Part shown: in pieces, positions 1 through 7,136 of the stretch
Layout: every line of letters starts with the position of its first letter
Position numbering within the stretch: the stretch's first letter is position 1
NCBI GenBank assembly: GCA_937980205.1
Contig: CALJKW010000049.1
Coordinates: 186,001-250,000, forward strand
Reading direction: 5' to 3'
Source of the DNA: an uncultured Myxococcales bacterium
Lineage (GTDB): Bacteria; Myxococcota; Myxococcia; Myxococcales; Myxococcaceae
Length of the DNA stretch: 64,000 nt
Position numbers and translations under genes: made by a program
The notes under the pieces: generated by a model
What the model saw: only the letters and a program-made list of their open reading frames with translations
What the model was told of the DNA's origin: nothing
Database searches by the model: none

Positions 1-180
1 AGCTCCGGCGCCGACGTCGCGAAGAAGGCGGCCGAGGGGCTCAAGAACCTCGCCGACGCCGGGCTCGACGTCGCGAAGGATGCGCTCGGGACGCTCAAGG
101 ACGTGCCGGGTGCGGTCGGTGACTTCGTCAGCGGGCTGGGGGACCTGCTGCCGGACATCAACCTGCCCGGGCCGCTGTGA
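1..180 (+). CDS. 3' end of a cut-off gene; Ala/Leu-rich helical tail
   Basis: Only the last 59 codons are inside the window, read in frame 1 and ending in TGA at 178-180. The visible tail is rich in Ala, Gly, Lys and Asp with regularly spaced Leu and Val (for example AAEGLKNLADAGLDVAKDA). That looks like amphipathic helix, and it ends in Pro- and Gly-rich residues. There is no recognisable catalytic motif, and I do not recognise the family. The next gene converges on it from the minus strand. Confidence 0.6.
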   Translation, partial: SSGADVAKKAAEGLKNLADAGLDVAKDALGTLKDVPGAVGDFVSGLGDLLPDINLPGPL

Positions 181-198
181 GCTGCGCCGGCGGCGCCT

Positions 199-236
199 GG
201 GGAAACTTGCCCGCATTAGAGGGGGTACATTTCCCC
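199..236. terminator. Possible weak hairpin between converging genes
   Basis: GGGGAAA at 199-205 can pair with TTTCCCC at 230-236 across a 24-base loop. It lies between the stop of the cut-off plus-strand gene and the stop of the minus-strand Cys-rich gene, where a shared terminator would be expected. The loop is long and there is no T run, so support is weak. Confidence 0.25.
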
Positions 237-291
237 AAGACGCGGTCCTGACGTCGACCGCCGCGGCGGCGAAGCCGTTCGCTGACCGCGC

Positions 292-762
292 TCAGCGGCG
301 CCTGCGCCGCAGCAATCCCGCGAGCGCCGCGGCGACGAGCACGCCAGGAGCCGCGCCACAACCGCAGCCCTGACCGTCGGTCGTGCCTCCGCCGGTGCCG
401 GTGCTGCCGCCGGTGCCGGTGCTGCCACCAGTGCCGGTGCTGCCACCAGTGCCGCTGCCTCCCGCTCCGCCGCTGCCGCCGGCGGTGCCGGTCCCTCCGC
501 CGCTGCCGCCGACGACGGTGCAGGTGCCCGCGTCTTCGCAGCGCGGCCGGCCACCTTCGAGGACGCACGAGCCGGTGTTCGGCGTCTGCCCGGGGCAGCA
601 GGTGCGGTTCATCACGCCGCAGCCGGGGTTGGTGGTCCACTGCACGCAGAAGCCGCTGCCGCCGGTGGTGCAGTCAGCGGCGGTCGTGCACGCGACGCAG
701 CCCCCGGCCCACGCGTCGACGGACACCAGCGAGACTCCGAGCAGCAAAGCGGCACGCAACAT
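292..762 (-). CDS. Cys-rich secreted protein with MYXO-CTERM-like tail
   Basis: A 156-residue exported protein. The start at 762 is chosen because GGGAG lies about 6 bases before that ATG; a longer form from 780 lacks this. Residues 1-19 form a signal peptide ending AWA-GG. A Cys-rich block follows with about ten cysteines (for example CVACTTAADC and CCPG). Next comes a Gly/Ser/Thr linker with an 18-base unit repeated to give STGTGG several times. The C-terminus has CGCG, a hydrophobic helix (GVLVAAALAGLL) and five arginines. That Cys-Gly, helix, Arg layout is the MYXO-CTERM surface-sorting signal of myxobacteria. It is the last gene of a minus-strand operon, 14 bases after the lysyl-oxidase-like gene. 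The role is unknown; a surface-anchored protein is likely. Confidence 0.8.
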   Translation of the reverse strand: MLRAALLLGVSLVSVDAWAGGCVACTTAADCTTGGSGFCVQWTTNPGCGVMNRTCCPGQTPNTGSCVLEGGRPRCEDAGTCTVVGGSGGGTGTAGGSGGAGGSGTGGSTGTGGSTGTGGSTGTGGGTTDGQGCGCGAAPGVLVAAALAGLLRRRRR

Positions 763-776
763 GTTCGTCTCCCGTC

Positions 777-1376
777 TCAAGGCAGCACGACGTCGAACCC
801 GAAACGGTCGTCGTCATACCAACTCTCGACGATGCGCCGGTCGGAATTGATTTCGACCTCGAGGCGCCAGGTCCCCGCGTCGACGCCGGTGACGTCGAGC
901 CACTGGCAGTCGAGGTCTCGCGCGTAGACGTCCGCGTACCCGACGGTGAGCCCCTGGTTGCTGCAGTCGTAGACGAGGCCCGCCCGGCCCCCGTCGAGCT
1001 GCTCGTCGTCGCGGAAGCAGCCGCCCATCTTGTTCGCGGCGAGCACGGCGTCACCCGTCGGGCCGCGCAGCGTGAAGCGCGCGAAGTCGAGGTAGTGCGC
1101 GTGCTGGTGACAGCTCGCCTGCTGGAAGCTCGGCCCGGTCGGAGCGCCGAGCACGACGTCCGCCTCTCCGCGGTTCTCGATGGCGAGGTCGAACCGCAAG
1201 AGCCTCCGCGGGCCGGCGCCTCCCACGCAGCCCTCCTGGACGGCGCAGTCGGACGCCGAGAAGAAGACCCACTCGGTCAGCACCGAGCGCTCGGCGCGCG
1301 CGCGGTCGACGACCAGGTTGGGCAGCGGCTCGCGCGCGCAGCAGGTCAACGCGAGCACGCACGGCACGAGGCGCAT
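777..1376 (-). CDS. Lysyl-oxidase-like lipoprotein
   Basis: A 199-residue protein. The N-terminus (MRLVPCVLALTCC) looks like a lipoprotein signal with Cys at residue 12 or 13, so it is probably anchored on the cell surface or in the periplasm. The body matches the lysyl oxidase catalytic domain: a His cluster SCHQHAHYLDF where copper-binding histidines sit in animal enzymes, then CSNQGLTVGYADVY and a stretch around LDCQWLDVTGV. Lysyl oxidases oxidise lysine side chains to aldehydes that crosslink proteins, and bacterial relatives are known mainly from sequence. It starts 9 bases after the preceding gene of the Tad-like operon, so it may act on the same surface fibre or matrix. The His cluster supports copper binding, but activity is inferred. 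Confidence 0.75.
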   Translation of the reverse strand: MRLVPCVLALTCCAREPLPNLVVDRARAERSVLTEWVFFSASDCAVQEGCVGGAGPRRLLRFDLAIENRGEADVVLGAPTGPSFQQASCHQHAHYLDFARFTLRGPTGDAVLAANKMGGCFRDDEQLDGGRAGLVYDCSNQGLTVGYADVYARDLDCQWLDVTGVDAGTWRLEVEINSDRRIVESWYDDDRFGFDVVLP

Positions 1377-1385
1377 GGCCCCCGC

Positions 1386-2078
1386 CTACTGCATCTTGCG
1401 CTGCTTGAGCACGATGCGCGTGCGGCCCGTCGCCGCGTCGATGGTCAGGGACACCTCGAGCTGCTCGCCGGGCCTGAACCACTCGGTCTCGCTCTTCGGC
1501 TGCCAGCCGCTGCGCGGCAGCTCGACGGAGTAGAACTTCCGCACGTCGGCGAGCGCGTCCGGCACGGTCAGGCTCACCACCGTGTAGCCCTCGAACACCA
1601 CCGGCAGCACCTTCTGCGCGCGTGCGCTGGGCGGCAGCGGCAGCCCGCCGGCGCTCGGCGGCTTCTTCTCGAGCACCTTGGCCTCGCCGAGAATCACGGT
1701 CGTGTGGTCGGGCCCGTTCGGCTGCAGCACGACCGTGTAGGTCATGATGCTCTGCGGGTCGACGCCGGTCAGCATGCGGCCGACGTCCTGCCCCGCCTCG
1801 ACGTAGAGCCCCTGCTTCTTGAAGCTCTCGAGGAAGTGCTTGCCGACGTTCACCGGCGTGTCGTTCACCATCACGTAGCGCAGGCGCACCGGCACGCCGC
1901 TCACGTAGGTGGTGCCGTCGATGGGCACCTCGTGCATCGCCTTCGGAGGCAACTCCCACGTGAACGGTAGGCCGGGCATCGCGTTCGGCAGCGGGCCGGC
2001 GTCGGGCGGGCCGAGGCGAATCGCGGCGTCGCCCGCGTCCGGCCTCGCGAGCAAGAGCAGCAGAACCACGGGACCCAC
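1386..2078 (-). CDS. Secreted protein of unknown function in Tad-like operon
   Basis: A 230-residue protein starting with GTG directly after the TAA of the TadE-like gene, so translation is probably coupled. Residues 1-12 are hydrophobic (VVLLLLLARP), followed by a Pro- and Asp-rich segment, which indicates export. The body is mixed beta strand and helix with no motif I recognise. A helix-rich region near residues 80-100 (KHFLESFKKQGLYVEAGQDV) and a C-terminal strand repeat (EVSLTIDAATGRTRIVLKQRK) are the clearest elements. Its position between the pilus-like genes and the lysyl-oxidase-like gene suggests a role in the same surface system. I do not recognise the family. Confidence 0.6.
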   Translation of the reverse strand: MGPVVLLLLLARPDAGDAAIRLGPPDAGPLPNAMPGLPFTWELPPKAMHEVPIDGTTYVSGVPVRLRYVMVNDTPVNVGKHFLESFKKQGLYVEAGQDVGRMLTGVDPQSIMTYTVVLQPNGPDHTTVILGEAKVLEKKPPSAGGLPLPPSARAQKVLPVVFEGYTVVSLTVPDALADVRKFYSVELPRSGWQPKSETEWFRPGEQLEVSLTIDAATGRTRIVLKQRKMQ

Positions 2079-2954
2079 TTACCGGCGACGTCCGAGGAAG
2101 TCCGCGACGCGATTGTTGTACGAGTCGACGCGGCTGTAGAGAAACGGCGTCGTCCGCCAATCGCGGTCGCCTTCGATGACGGGCACGGACTCCATGAACT
2201 CGGTCTCGCCCTGGAAGCTCATCTGGAAGTCGGTCACGCGGTCGTAGTCGGCGGGCGCGCCGGCGCGGTTCATCAGCGCGTTCATGAACGCGGTGTGCTC
2301 GGTGCCCTTCACGCCGCCGCTGTTGTTGTTCATCAGGTACGTCGCCCGTGCCTTGCCGAAGAAGCCGTTGTTCTCACAGCCGTCCATGGTGAGCCGGCAC
2401 TCCTCGGCCTCGCCGCCCTGGTTGGTGAGGCCCCAGTCGCCGATGGACATCTTGAACGGGCGGCACTTCGAGTTCTCGCAGAAGTCGAAGCTGCGGCGCA
2501 GGTTGGCGAGCGGCTCCTTGAAGAAGCCGCTGTTGCCCTGATCGAGGAAGTTGCGCGTCAGGTCCCTCGCGCCGACGGCGACGCGCGCGCTGCACGAGAT
2601 GCCGCCGCTCTCTTCGTACGGAACGCCGCCGACGCCGTACGCCATGTCGCCGGCTCCGCCGCAGGTCACGCGCGGCGCTGCTGCGCGGGTGTAGACCATC
2701 GTGCGGCCGCGCATGCGCGAGTTCGCGCGCGACGTCGCGGTGCCGATGGCGCCGGGGGTCAGCACGAACGAGCCCTCGTACTGGTGCTGCGCGTACGCCG
2801 TCGCGTCCCACAGCGGCTCGGTCGCCGCCTCGGTCGCCTCGAGGCGGAACATCGCCGACTCGGCGAGGAAGATGCCGGTGAGCAGCGTCGGCACCAGCAC
2901 GAGCAGGCCGAGCGCGACCTCGGTGACCGCCTGGCCGCGGGGAGCGCGCCGCAT
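2079..2954 (-). CDS. TadE-like pilus assembly protein
   Basis: A 291-residue protein. The ATG at 2954 overlaps the TGA of the upstream gene (TGATG), which fixes the start; an extension upstream in this frame runs inside that gene and is rejected. The N-terminus RGQAVTEVALGLLVLVPTLL is a typical TadE/pseudopilin segment: short basic leader, Gly-Gln, Glu near the start of the hydrophobic helix, and one membrane span at about residues 10-30. The rest is a large extracytoplasmic domain with several Cys, longer than the usual TadE. TadE-like proteins are minor pilins or assembly factors of Flp/Tad pili. It is coupled to the TadG-like gene; no TadA ATPase or flp gene is in the window, so the rest of the system lies elsewhere. 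Confidence 0.7.
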   Translation of the reverse strand: MRRAPRGQAVTEVALGLLVLVPTLLTGIFLAESAMFRLEATEAATEPLWDATAYAQHQYEGSFVLTPGAIGTATSRANSRMRGRTMVYTRAAAPRVTCGGAGDMAYGVGGVPYEESGGISCSARVAVGARDLTRNFLDQGNSGFFKEPLANLRRSFDFCENSKCRPFKMSIGDWGLTNQGGEAEECRLTMDGCENNGFFGKARATYLMNNNSGGVKGTEHTAFMNALMNRAGAPADYDRVTDFQMSFQGETEFMESVPVIEGDRDWRTTPFLYSRVDSYNNRVADFLGRRR

Positions 2955-4732
2955 CACGGAATCCCCCGGTAGCCCGCGTTGTAGAGCCGGTTGAACGCGT
3001 CGCTGTTGACGGGAGCGAGGCTGCGGGTGACGTCTGCGCGCCACGAGCCGTCGACGTCGGACCTCACGAGCGTCGCGCGCCAGTACGGGTTGAAGAAGTT
3101 GGGGTGCTCTTTCCAGTGCCCGGGCCGGTGGTAGTACGCCATGCCCGCCGACATCGCCTGGAAGTCGGGAACGACGCCCGAGCCCTTGAGCGCGTGCTTC
3201 GAGGTGAAGTCGACGCGCTGGAACGAGCCCGTGCGCGCGAAGCGGAAGGGCTTGATGATGTTCCACGGGTTCTTGTCGGCGGCGAGGTCCTTCGACGCCA
3301 CGGTGAACAGCTTCGGGTGGCCGAACACGTCATCGGCGTTCGGGATGAGCGTCGCGTTCGCGTCGTAGAAGCCGGGCCAGATGCACGACGTGTTCTGGCA
3401 GGGGTCGTACTCGTTCGGCGGCGGCATCCGGTGCGGCAGCAGGGTGTGGCGCAGGTAGGGGTCGCGCGACTCGGCGTTCAGGTCGGCGGGGCACCACTCG
3501 TGGGTGTCGCCCTCGTGCTGCTCGTCGGTCGCCGACTGCGAGCCCTTGAACGAGCGGCGGTGGCGCGAGTTCGCGACGCCCGGCGTGCGCAGGTTCTGCC
3601 GCGGGCCCTCGTACGAGACCGAGACGCGGCCGTGCTCGTCGGCCCACGACGCGTAGGCCTGGGGCTCGCGCATGCCGTGCGAATACGAGTAGCGGTTCGC
3701 GTTCGTCGACGGCTGGTCGAAGAAGCTCGAGCCCTTGAAGTCGGGCTCGACGATGATCTCGTCCGGCGGCGCCCCCGACGGAGCGACCACGCGGCGCAGC
3801 TGATCTTCGATGGCGCGGCGGCCGTCGGCGCGCTGAGAGATGAAGGGGTGGGCGCGGCTGCCGAGCGCGGCCTCGACGCCGTTGTAGCTGCCGCCGCCGG
3901 CGTACGAGCGCGCGACCTCGCCGACGCCGACGCTGACGTTCGCCTGGGCGCCGATGACGTTCACGCTCTTCGTCGCGAGCGGAGCGAGGCCGCCGGGCAG
4001 GGCGGTGAGGGCGACGCGCTCGAGCTCTCCCAAGGCGACGGCTTCGGCCTGGGCGTCGCGGCCCTGCTCGCCGGTCGGATCATCGAGGGCGTCCCAGATG
4101 TTCTTCACGCGGCACCACTCGTCCTTCAGCAGCGGGACGCGGCCGCCGCTGCCGCCGAGGCGCATGTTGCAGTCGAGCGAGAGGAAGCCCCACTCGCCCA
4201 TGACTTCCCTGCGGGCGTCACACGCCTCGCCGGAGCAGAGGAAGGGGATGTTGATGTTGATGAAGATGAGGTTGAGGTTGAACGGGTGCGCGCGCTGGCA
4301 GCTGCGCTCGTCGTAGATGCGGTCGACGATCTCGCAGGTGTTGCGCGAGTTCGAGTTCAGGTTGTTGCCGAAGTTGAACTCGTAGTTCCAGTCGGTGCAC
4401 TTCCCGAACTCTTTGTTGAAGTCGTCCTGGTACGCGTACATCGCGGCGTTGATCGAGCCGCGGTAGGTGCCGGCGAAGCTGATCGCGCTGTGAATGCCCT
4501 GCAGCGCGACCATCGTCGCGACCTGGGCGCGGTTGAGCAGCGCGACGGAGTTGTAGGTGCGGGCGGCGGCGACGGCCTGCGAGTAGGCGGCGGTGTCGTT
4601 CGCGACCTGCATCTCCATCTTCTGCTGCGTCAGGTGCGCGAGGCTCATCGTCGCGAGCGCCGCGAGGACCAGGATGAGCATGAGCATCCCGAAGAGGACG
4701 AGCGCCTGACCCCGGGACCGGATGCGTCGCAT
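2954..4732 (-). CDS. TadG-like pilus/secretion protein, first gene of the operon
   Basis: A 592-residue protein. The start at 4732 (MRRIRSRGQALVLFGMLML) is preferred over a TTG at 4768 because it places the conserved RGQALVLF membrane segment at the N-terminus, as in Tad N-terminal domains. No clear ribosome site is seen. One span lies at about residues 10-32. A helix with TQQKMEMQVANDTAAYSQAV follows, the typical TadG-like stretch after the span, and then a long external domain with many Cys and Asn. It leads the five-gene operon 4732 to 292. TadG proteins are thought to act in Tad pilus assembly or anchoring; this copy is long, and the external domain is unlike anything I recognise. Confidence 0.7.
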   Translation of the reverse strand: MRRIRSRGQALVLFGMLMLILVLAALATMSLAHLTQQKMEMQVANDTAAYSQAVAAARTYNSVALLNRAQVATMVALQGIHSAISFAGTYRGSINAAMYAYQDDFNKEFGKCTDWNYEFNFGNNLNSNSRNTCEIVDRIYDERSCQRAHPFNLNLIFININIPFLCSGEACDARREVMGEWGFLSLDCNMRLGGSGGRVPLLKDEWCRVKNIWDALDDPTGEQGRDAQAEAVALGELERVALTALPGGLAPLATKSVNVIGAQANVSVGVGEVARSYAGGGSYNGVEAALGSRAHPFISQRADGRRAIEDQLRRVVAPSGAPPDEIIVEPDFKGSSFFDQPSTNANRYSYSHGMREPQAYASWADEHGRVSVSYEGPRQNLRTPGVANSRHRRSFKGSQSATDEQHEGDTHEWCPADLNAESRDPYLRHTLLPHRMPPPNEYDPCQNTSCIWPGFYDANATLIPNADDVFGHPKLFTVASKDLAADKNPWNIIKPFRFARTGSFQRVDFTSKHALKGSGVVPDFQAMSAGMAYYHRPGHWKEHPNFFNPYWRATLVRSDVDGSWRADVTRSLAPVNSDAFNRLYNAGYRGIP

Positions 4733-4861
4733 GGGTGAGGAGCGTAGGAGCCGGGCGTGGGGGACCAAATACGACAGGTGAACGCGGCGTCACGTCGGGG
4801 AGACAGTTGGGGGTGGGAGGATCACCGACAACAGCCGGGTCACGTTGACGCCGACCTGGAC

Positions 4862-5000
4862 GTGAACGACTCGACGGGCCCGGGTGCGTTCAGGGGGACG
4901 TGATGGCGTACGGGGAGACGTACGGGGAGGCGTACGGCGTTCCCCCAAGACGTACCCGCCGACGTGCCCTTGAACGCACCCGGGCCCGTACTCCGTTCAC
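4862..5000. repeat. Long imperfect inverted repeat after the otsA1 gene
   Basis: A 19-base perfect inverted pair (4874-4892 and 4971-4989, arm ACGGGCCCGGGTGCGTTCA) is flanked by outer arms GTGAACG (4862-4868) and CGTTCAC (4994-5000). The 78 bases between hold a 12-base unit repeated about 2.5 times (CGTACGGGGAGR, about 4907-4936) and more partial pairing. The whole block could fold into one long hairpin. It begins 22 bases after the otsA1 stop and lies before the Tad-like operon on the same strand. It could be an unusual terminator, a structured RNA or a small non-coding repeat element. No T run is present. Confidence 0.6.
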
Positions 5001-5021
5001 CCGGCTTCTCCCGGCAGCGCC

Positions 5022-7094
5022 CTACGCAGCCTGCTTCGTGCTGTGAACGAGCTTGAGCGGCGAGAACCGCGCATGCCGCCTCTCGCGCACGACGTCGATC
5101 AGCATCCGCCCGGCCCAGCGGTAAACATTGAACTCCTTCACCTGCGCGCGCATGGCGTGCATGCGCCCCTTCTGCTCGCTCTTCTTCATCTCGAGCGCAG
5201 TGCGCAGGGCATCGGCCGCCTCATCGAGGTCGTAGGGATTCACGACCAGCGCCTCGGTCAGCTCGCGCGCCGCGCCGGTGAACGACGACAGCACGAGCAC
5301 GCCCTGCTCGTCGTCGCGCGCGGCGACGAACTCCTTCGCGACGAGGTTCATGCCGTCGTGCAGCGACGAGACGTAGCAGAGGTCCGCCGCGCGGAAGGCG
5401 CGGAACACCGCCGGCGGCTCGTGGTGCGCGCGCAAGAGCTTCACCGGCGGCACCCGCGCCCCGGCGAACCTGGCGTTCACGCGGACGACGAGCTGCTCGA
5501 GCCGCTCGTTGAGCGCCTTGTACTGCTCGATCTCCGTGCGCGTCGGCGCCGCGAGCTGCACGAAGCAGAACCGCCCGACGAGGTGCGGGGCCCGCTCGAG
5601 CAGCCGCTCGACCGCGAGCACGCGCTCTTCGAAGCCCTTCGTGTAGTCGAGCCGGTCGACGCCGACGCCGATCAGCGTGTCCTCGGGCAGGCCGAGATCG
5701 GCGCGGAAGTCCCTGCGGCACTGCTCGACCGGCGGGCTCTTCGCGACCCAGCGGTTCGGCCACTCGACGCTGATGGGGTACGAGCGCACGTTCGTCTGCC
5801 GGCCGCGCCGCACCACCGCGTTGCTCTCGCGATCGAGCCGCGCCTCGAGGAACCGGTCGCACGCCTCGAGGAAGTTGTTGCAGTGCTGCTGCGTGTGAAA
5901 CCCGACGATGCTCGCGCCGAGCATTCCCTCGAGCAGCTCGTCGCGCCACGGGCAGATGCTGAGCCGCTCCGCCGACGGCCAGGGGATGTGCCAGAACAGC
6001 ACCACCGTCGCGCCGGGGATGCGGTCGGTGAGCATCTTCGGCAAGAGCGCGAAGTGGTAGTCCTGCACGAGGACGACCGGGTCCTTCACCTTGAGCTCTT
6101 CGGCCACCGCGTCGGCGAACCGCATGTTGACGTCGCGGTAGTGCGCGAAGTCCTCCGCCTTGAAGTCGGGCCGCGTGTGCACGAGGTGGCAGAGCGGCCA
6201 GAGGCCCTCGTTCGAGAAGCCGTAGTAGTAGCCCTGCTCCTCTTCGGGGCTGAGCCACACGCGCCGCAGCATGTACGACTCGTCGCCCGGCGGCACGCGC
6301 AGGCGCCCCTTCGCGTCCGAGGTCTCGCGGTCGGCCGAGCCCGACGCCTGCGCCACCCACGTGCCTCCGCACGCGCGCATCACCGGCTCGAGCGCGGTGA
6401 CGACGCCGCTCGCGGGGTGCTGCACCTTGATCTCTCCGGTCTGGCTCGAGCGCGTGTGCACGTACGGCTCGCGGTTCGACACCACGGTGACGCTCGACGT
6501 CTTCAGCTGCGCCGACACGAGCTGCCGCAGGCGCGCCTCCGTCCACTGGCCGTCGAGGGCGAGCTCTTCGCGCTCGGCGCGCAGGTCGTCGAGCAGCTTG
6601 CGCTCGATCATCCGCTCGAGGAACAGCGTCGCGCCCGCGACGAGCACCGCGCCGACGCCGAACAACAGCCAGAGCCAGCGGGCGATCGACCGCTCGCGCG
6701 CCTCGATGGCGCTGGTCTCCCTGATCAGCACGAGCGCCGCGTCCGCGCCCTCGAGCGTCAGCGCGTCTCTCGACAGGCCCTTCGTCGCGCACGCGAACCC
6801 CTCGGGCAGCTGCCCCGCCGCGGCCTGCAGCGTGCCGTCGTGACCGCAGACGGCGGCGGCGAGCAGCGGCTCTTCGCGGGCGAGGTCGGCGAGCGTCGCT
6901 TGAAGCTCGACGTTCGAGCGGGCGTTGGCGATGCGCGGCAGCTGTGCGGCCGCGCGCTGGGCGAGGTCTTCGGTCTCCCAGGTCCGCAGCCGGCCGGAGA
7001 GGATCTGGCTCGCCAGGAGCGTGAGCCCCCAGAGGACGATGATCAACAGAAGCGGTGCCGCCAGCGCGCGGCGCAGCGTGGGCGAAATCTGCAC
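5022..7094 (-). CDS. otsA: Membrane-anchored trehalose-6-phosphate synthase with extracytoplasmic domain
   Basis: A 690-residue protein making trehalose-6-phosphate from a nucleotide-glucose and glucose-6-phosphate. Residues 10-31 and 138-160 are membrane spans enclosing a roughly 105-residue extracytoplasmic domain. A helical linker leads to a GT20 domain from about residue 200. Landmarks of OtsA are present: VSNREPY, GGTWVA, YYYGFSNEGLWPLCH, VQDYHFALLP, FWHIPWPSAE, GVDRLDYTKGF and SLHDGMNLVAKEF. It starts with GTG and lies 42 bases after the hybrid kinase gene, so the two are likely co-transcribed. A close paralogue (52470-54671) has the same layout. Plain OtsA lacks the spans and periplasmic part, so signal-controlled synthesis at the membrane is possible. 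Sugar-nucleotide preference cannot be read from sequence. Confidence 0.88.
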   Translation of the reverse strand: MQISPTLRRALAAPLLLIIVLWGLTLLASQILSGRLRTWETEDLAQRAAAQLPRIANARSNVELQATLADLAREEPLLAAAVCGHDGTLQAAAGQLPEGFACATKGLSRDALTLEGADAALVLIRETSAIEARERSIARWLWLLFGVGAVLVAGATLFLERMIERKLLDDLRAEREELALDGQWTEARLRQLVSAQLKTSSVTVVSNREPYVHTRSSQTGEIKVQHPASGVVTALEPVMRACGGTWVAQASGSADRETSDAKGRLRVPPGDESYMLRRVWLSPEEEQGYYYGFSNEGLWPLCHLVHTRPDFKAEDFAHYRDVNMRFADAVAEELKVKDPVVLVQDYHFALLPKMLTDRIPGATVVLFWHIPWPSAERLSICPWRDELLEGMLGASIVGFHTQQHCNNFLEACDRFLEARLDRESNAVVRRGRQTNVRSYPISVEWPNRWVAKSPPVEQCRRDFRADLGLPEDTLIGVGVDRLDYTKGFEERVLAVERLLERAPHLVGRFCFVQLAAPTRTEIEQYKALNERLEQLVVRVNARFAGARVPPVKLLRAHHEPPAVFRAFRAADLCYVSSLHDGMNLVAKEFVAARDDEQGVLVLSSFTGAARELTEALVVNPYDLDEAADALRTALEMKKSEQKGRMHAMRAQVKEFNVYRWAGRMLIDVVRERRHARFSPLKLVHSTKQAA

Positions 7095-7136
7095 GGTGAA
7101 TCAGTTAACGGACCCACATCGGACCGTGCAGGCCCG

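Noticed and set aside
392..450. Short 18-base repeats that could suggest a CRISPR-like array
   Set aside because: They are in-frame STGTGG codon repeats without spacers.
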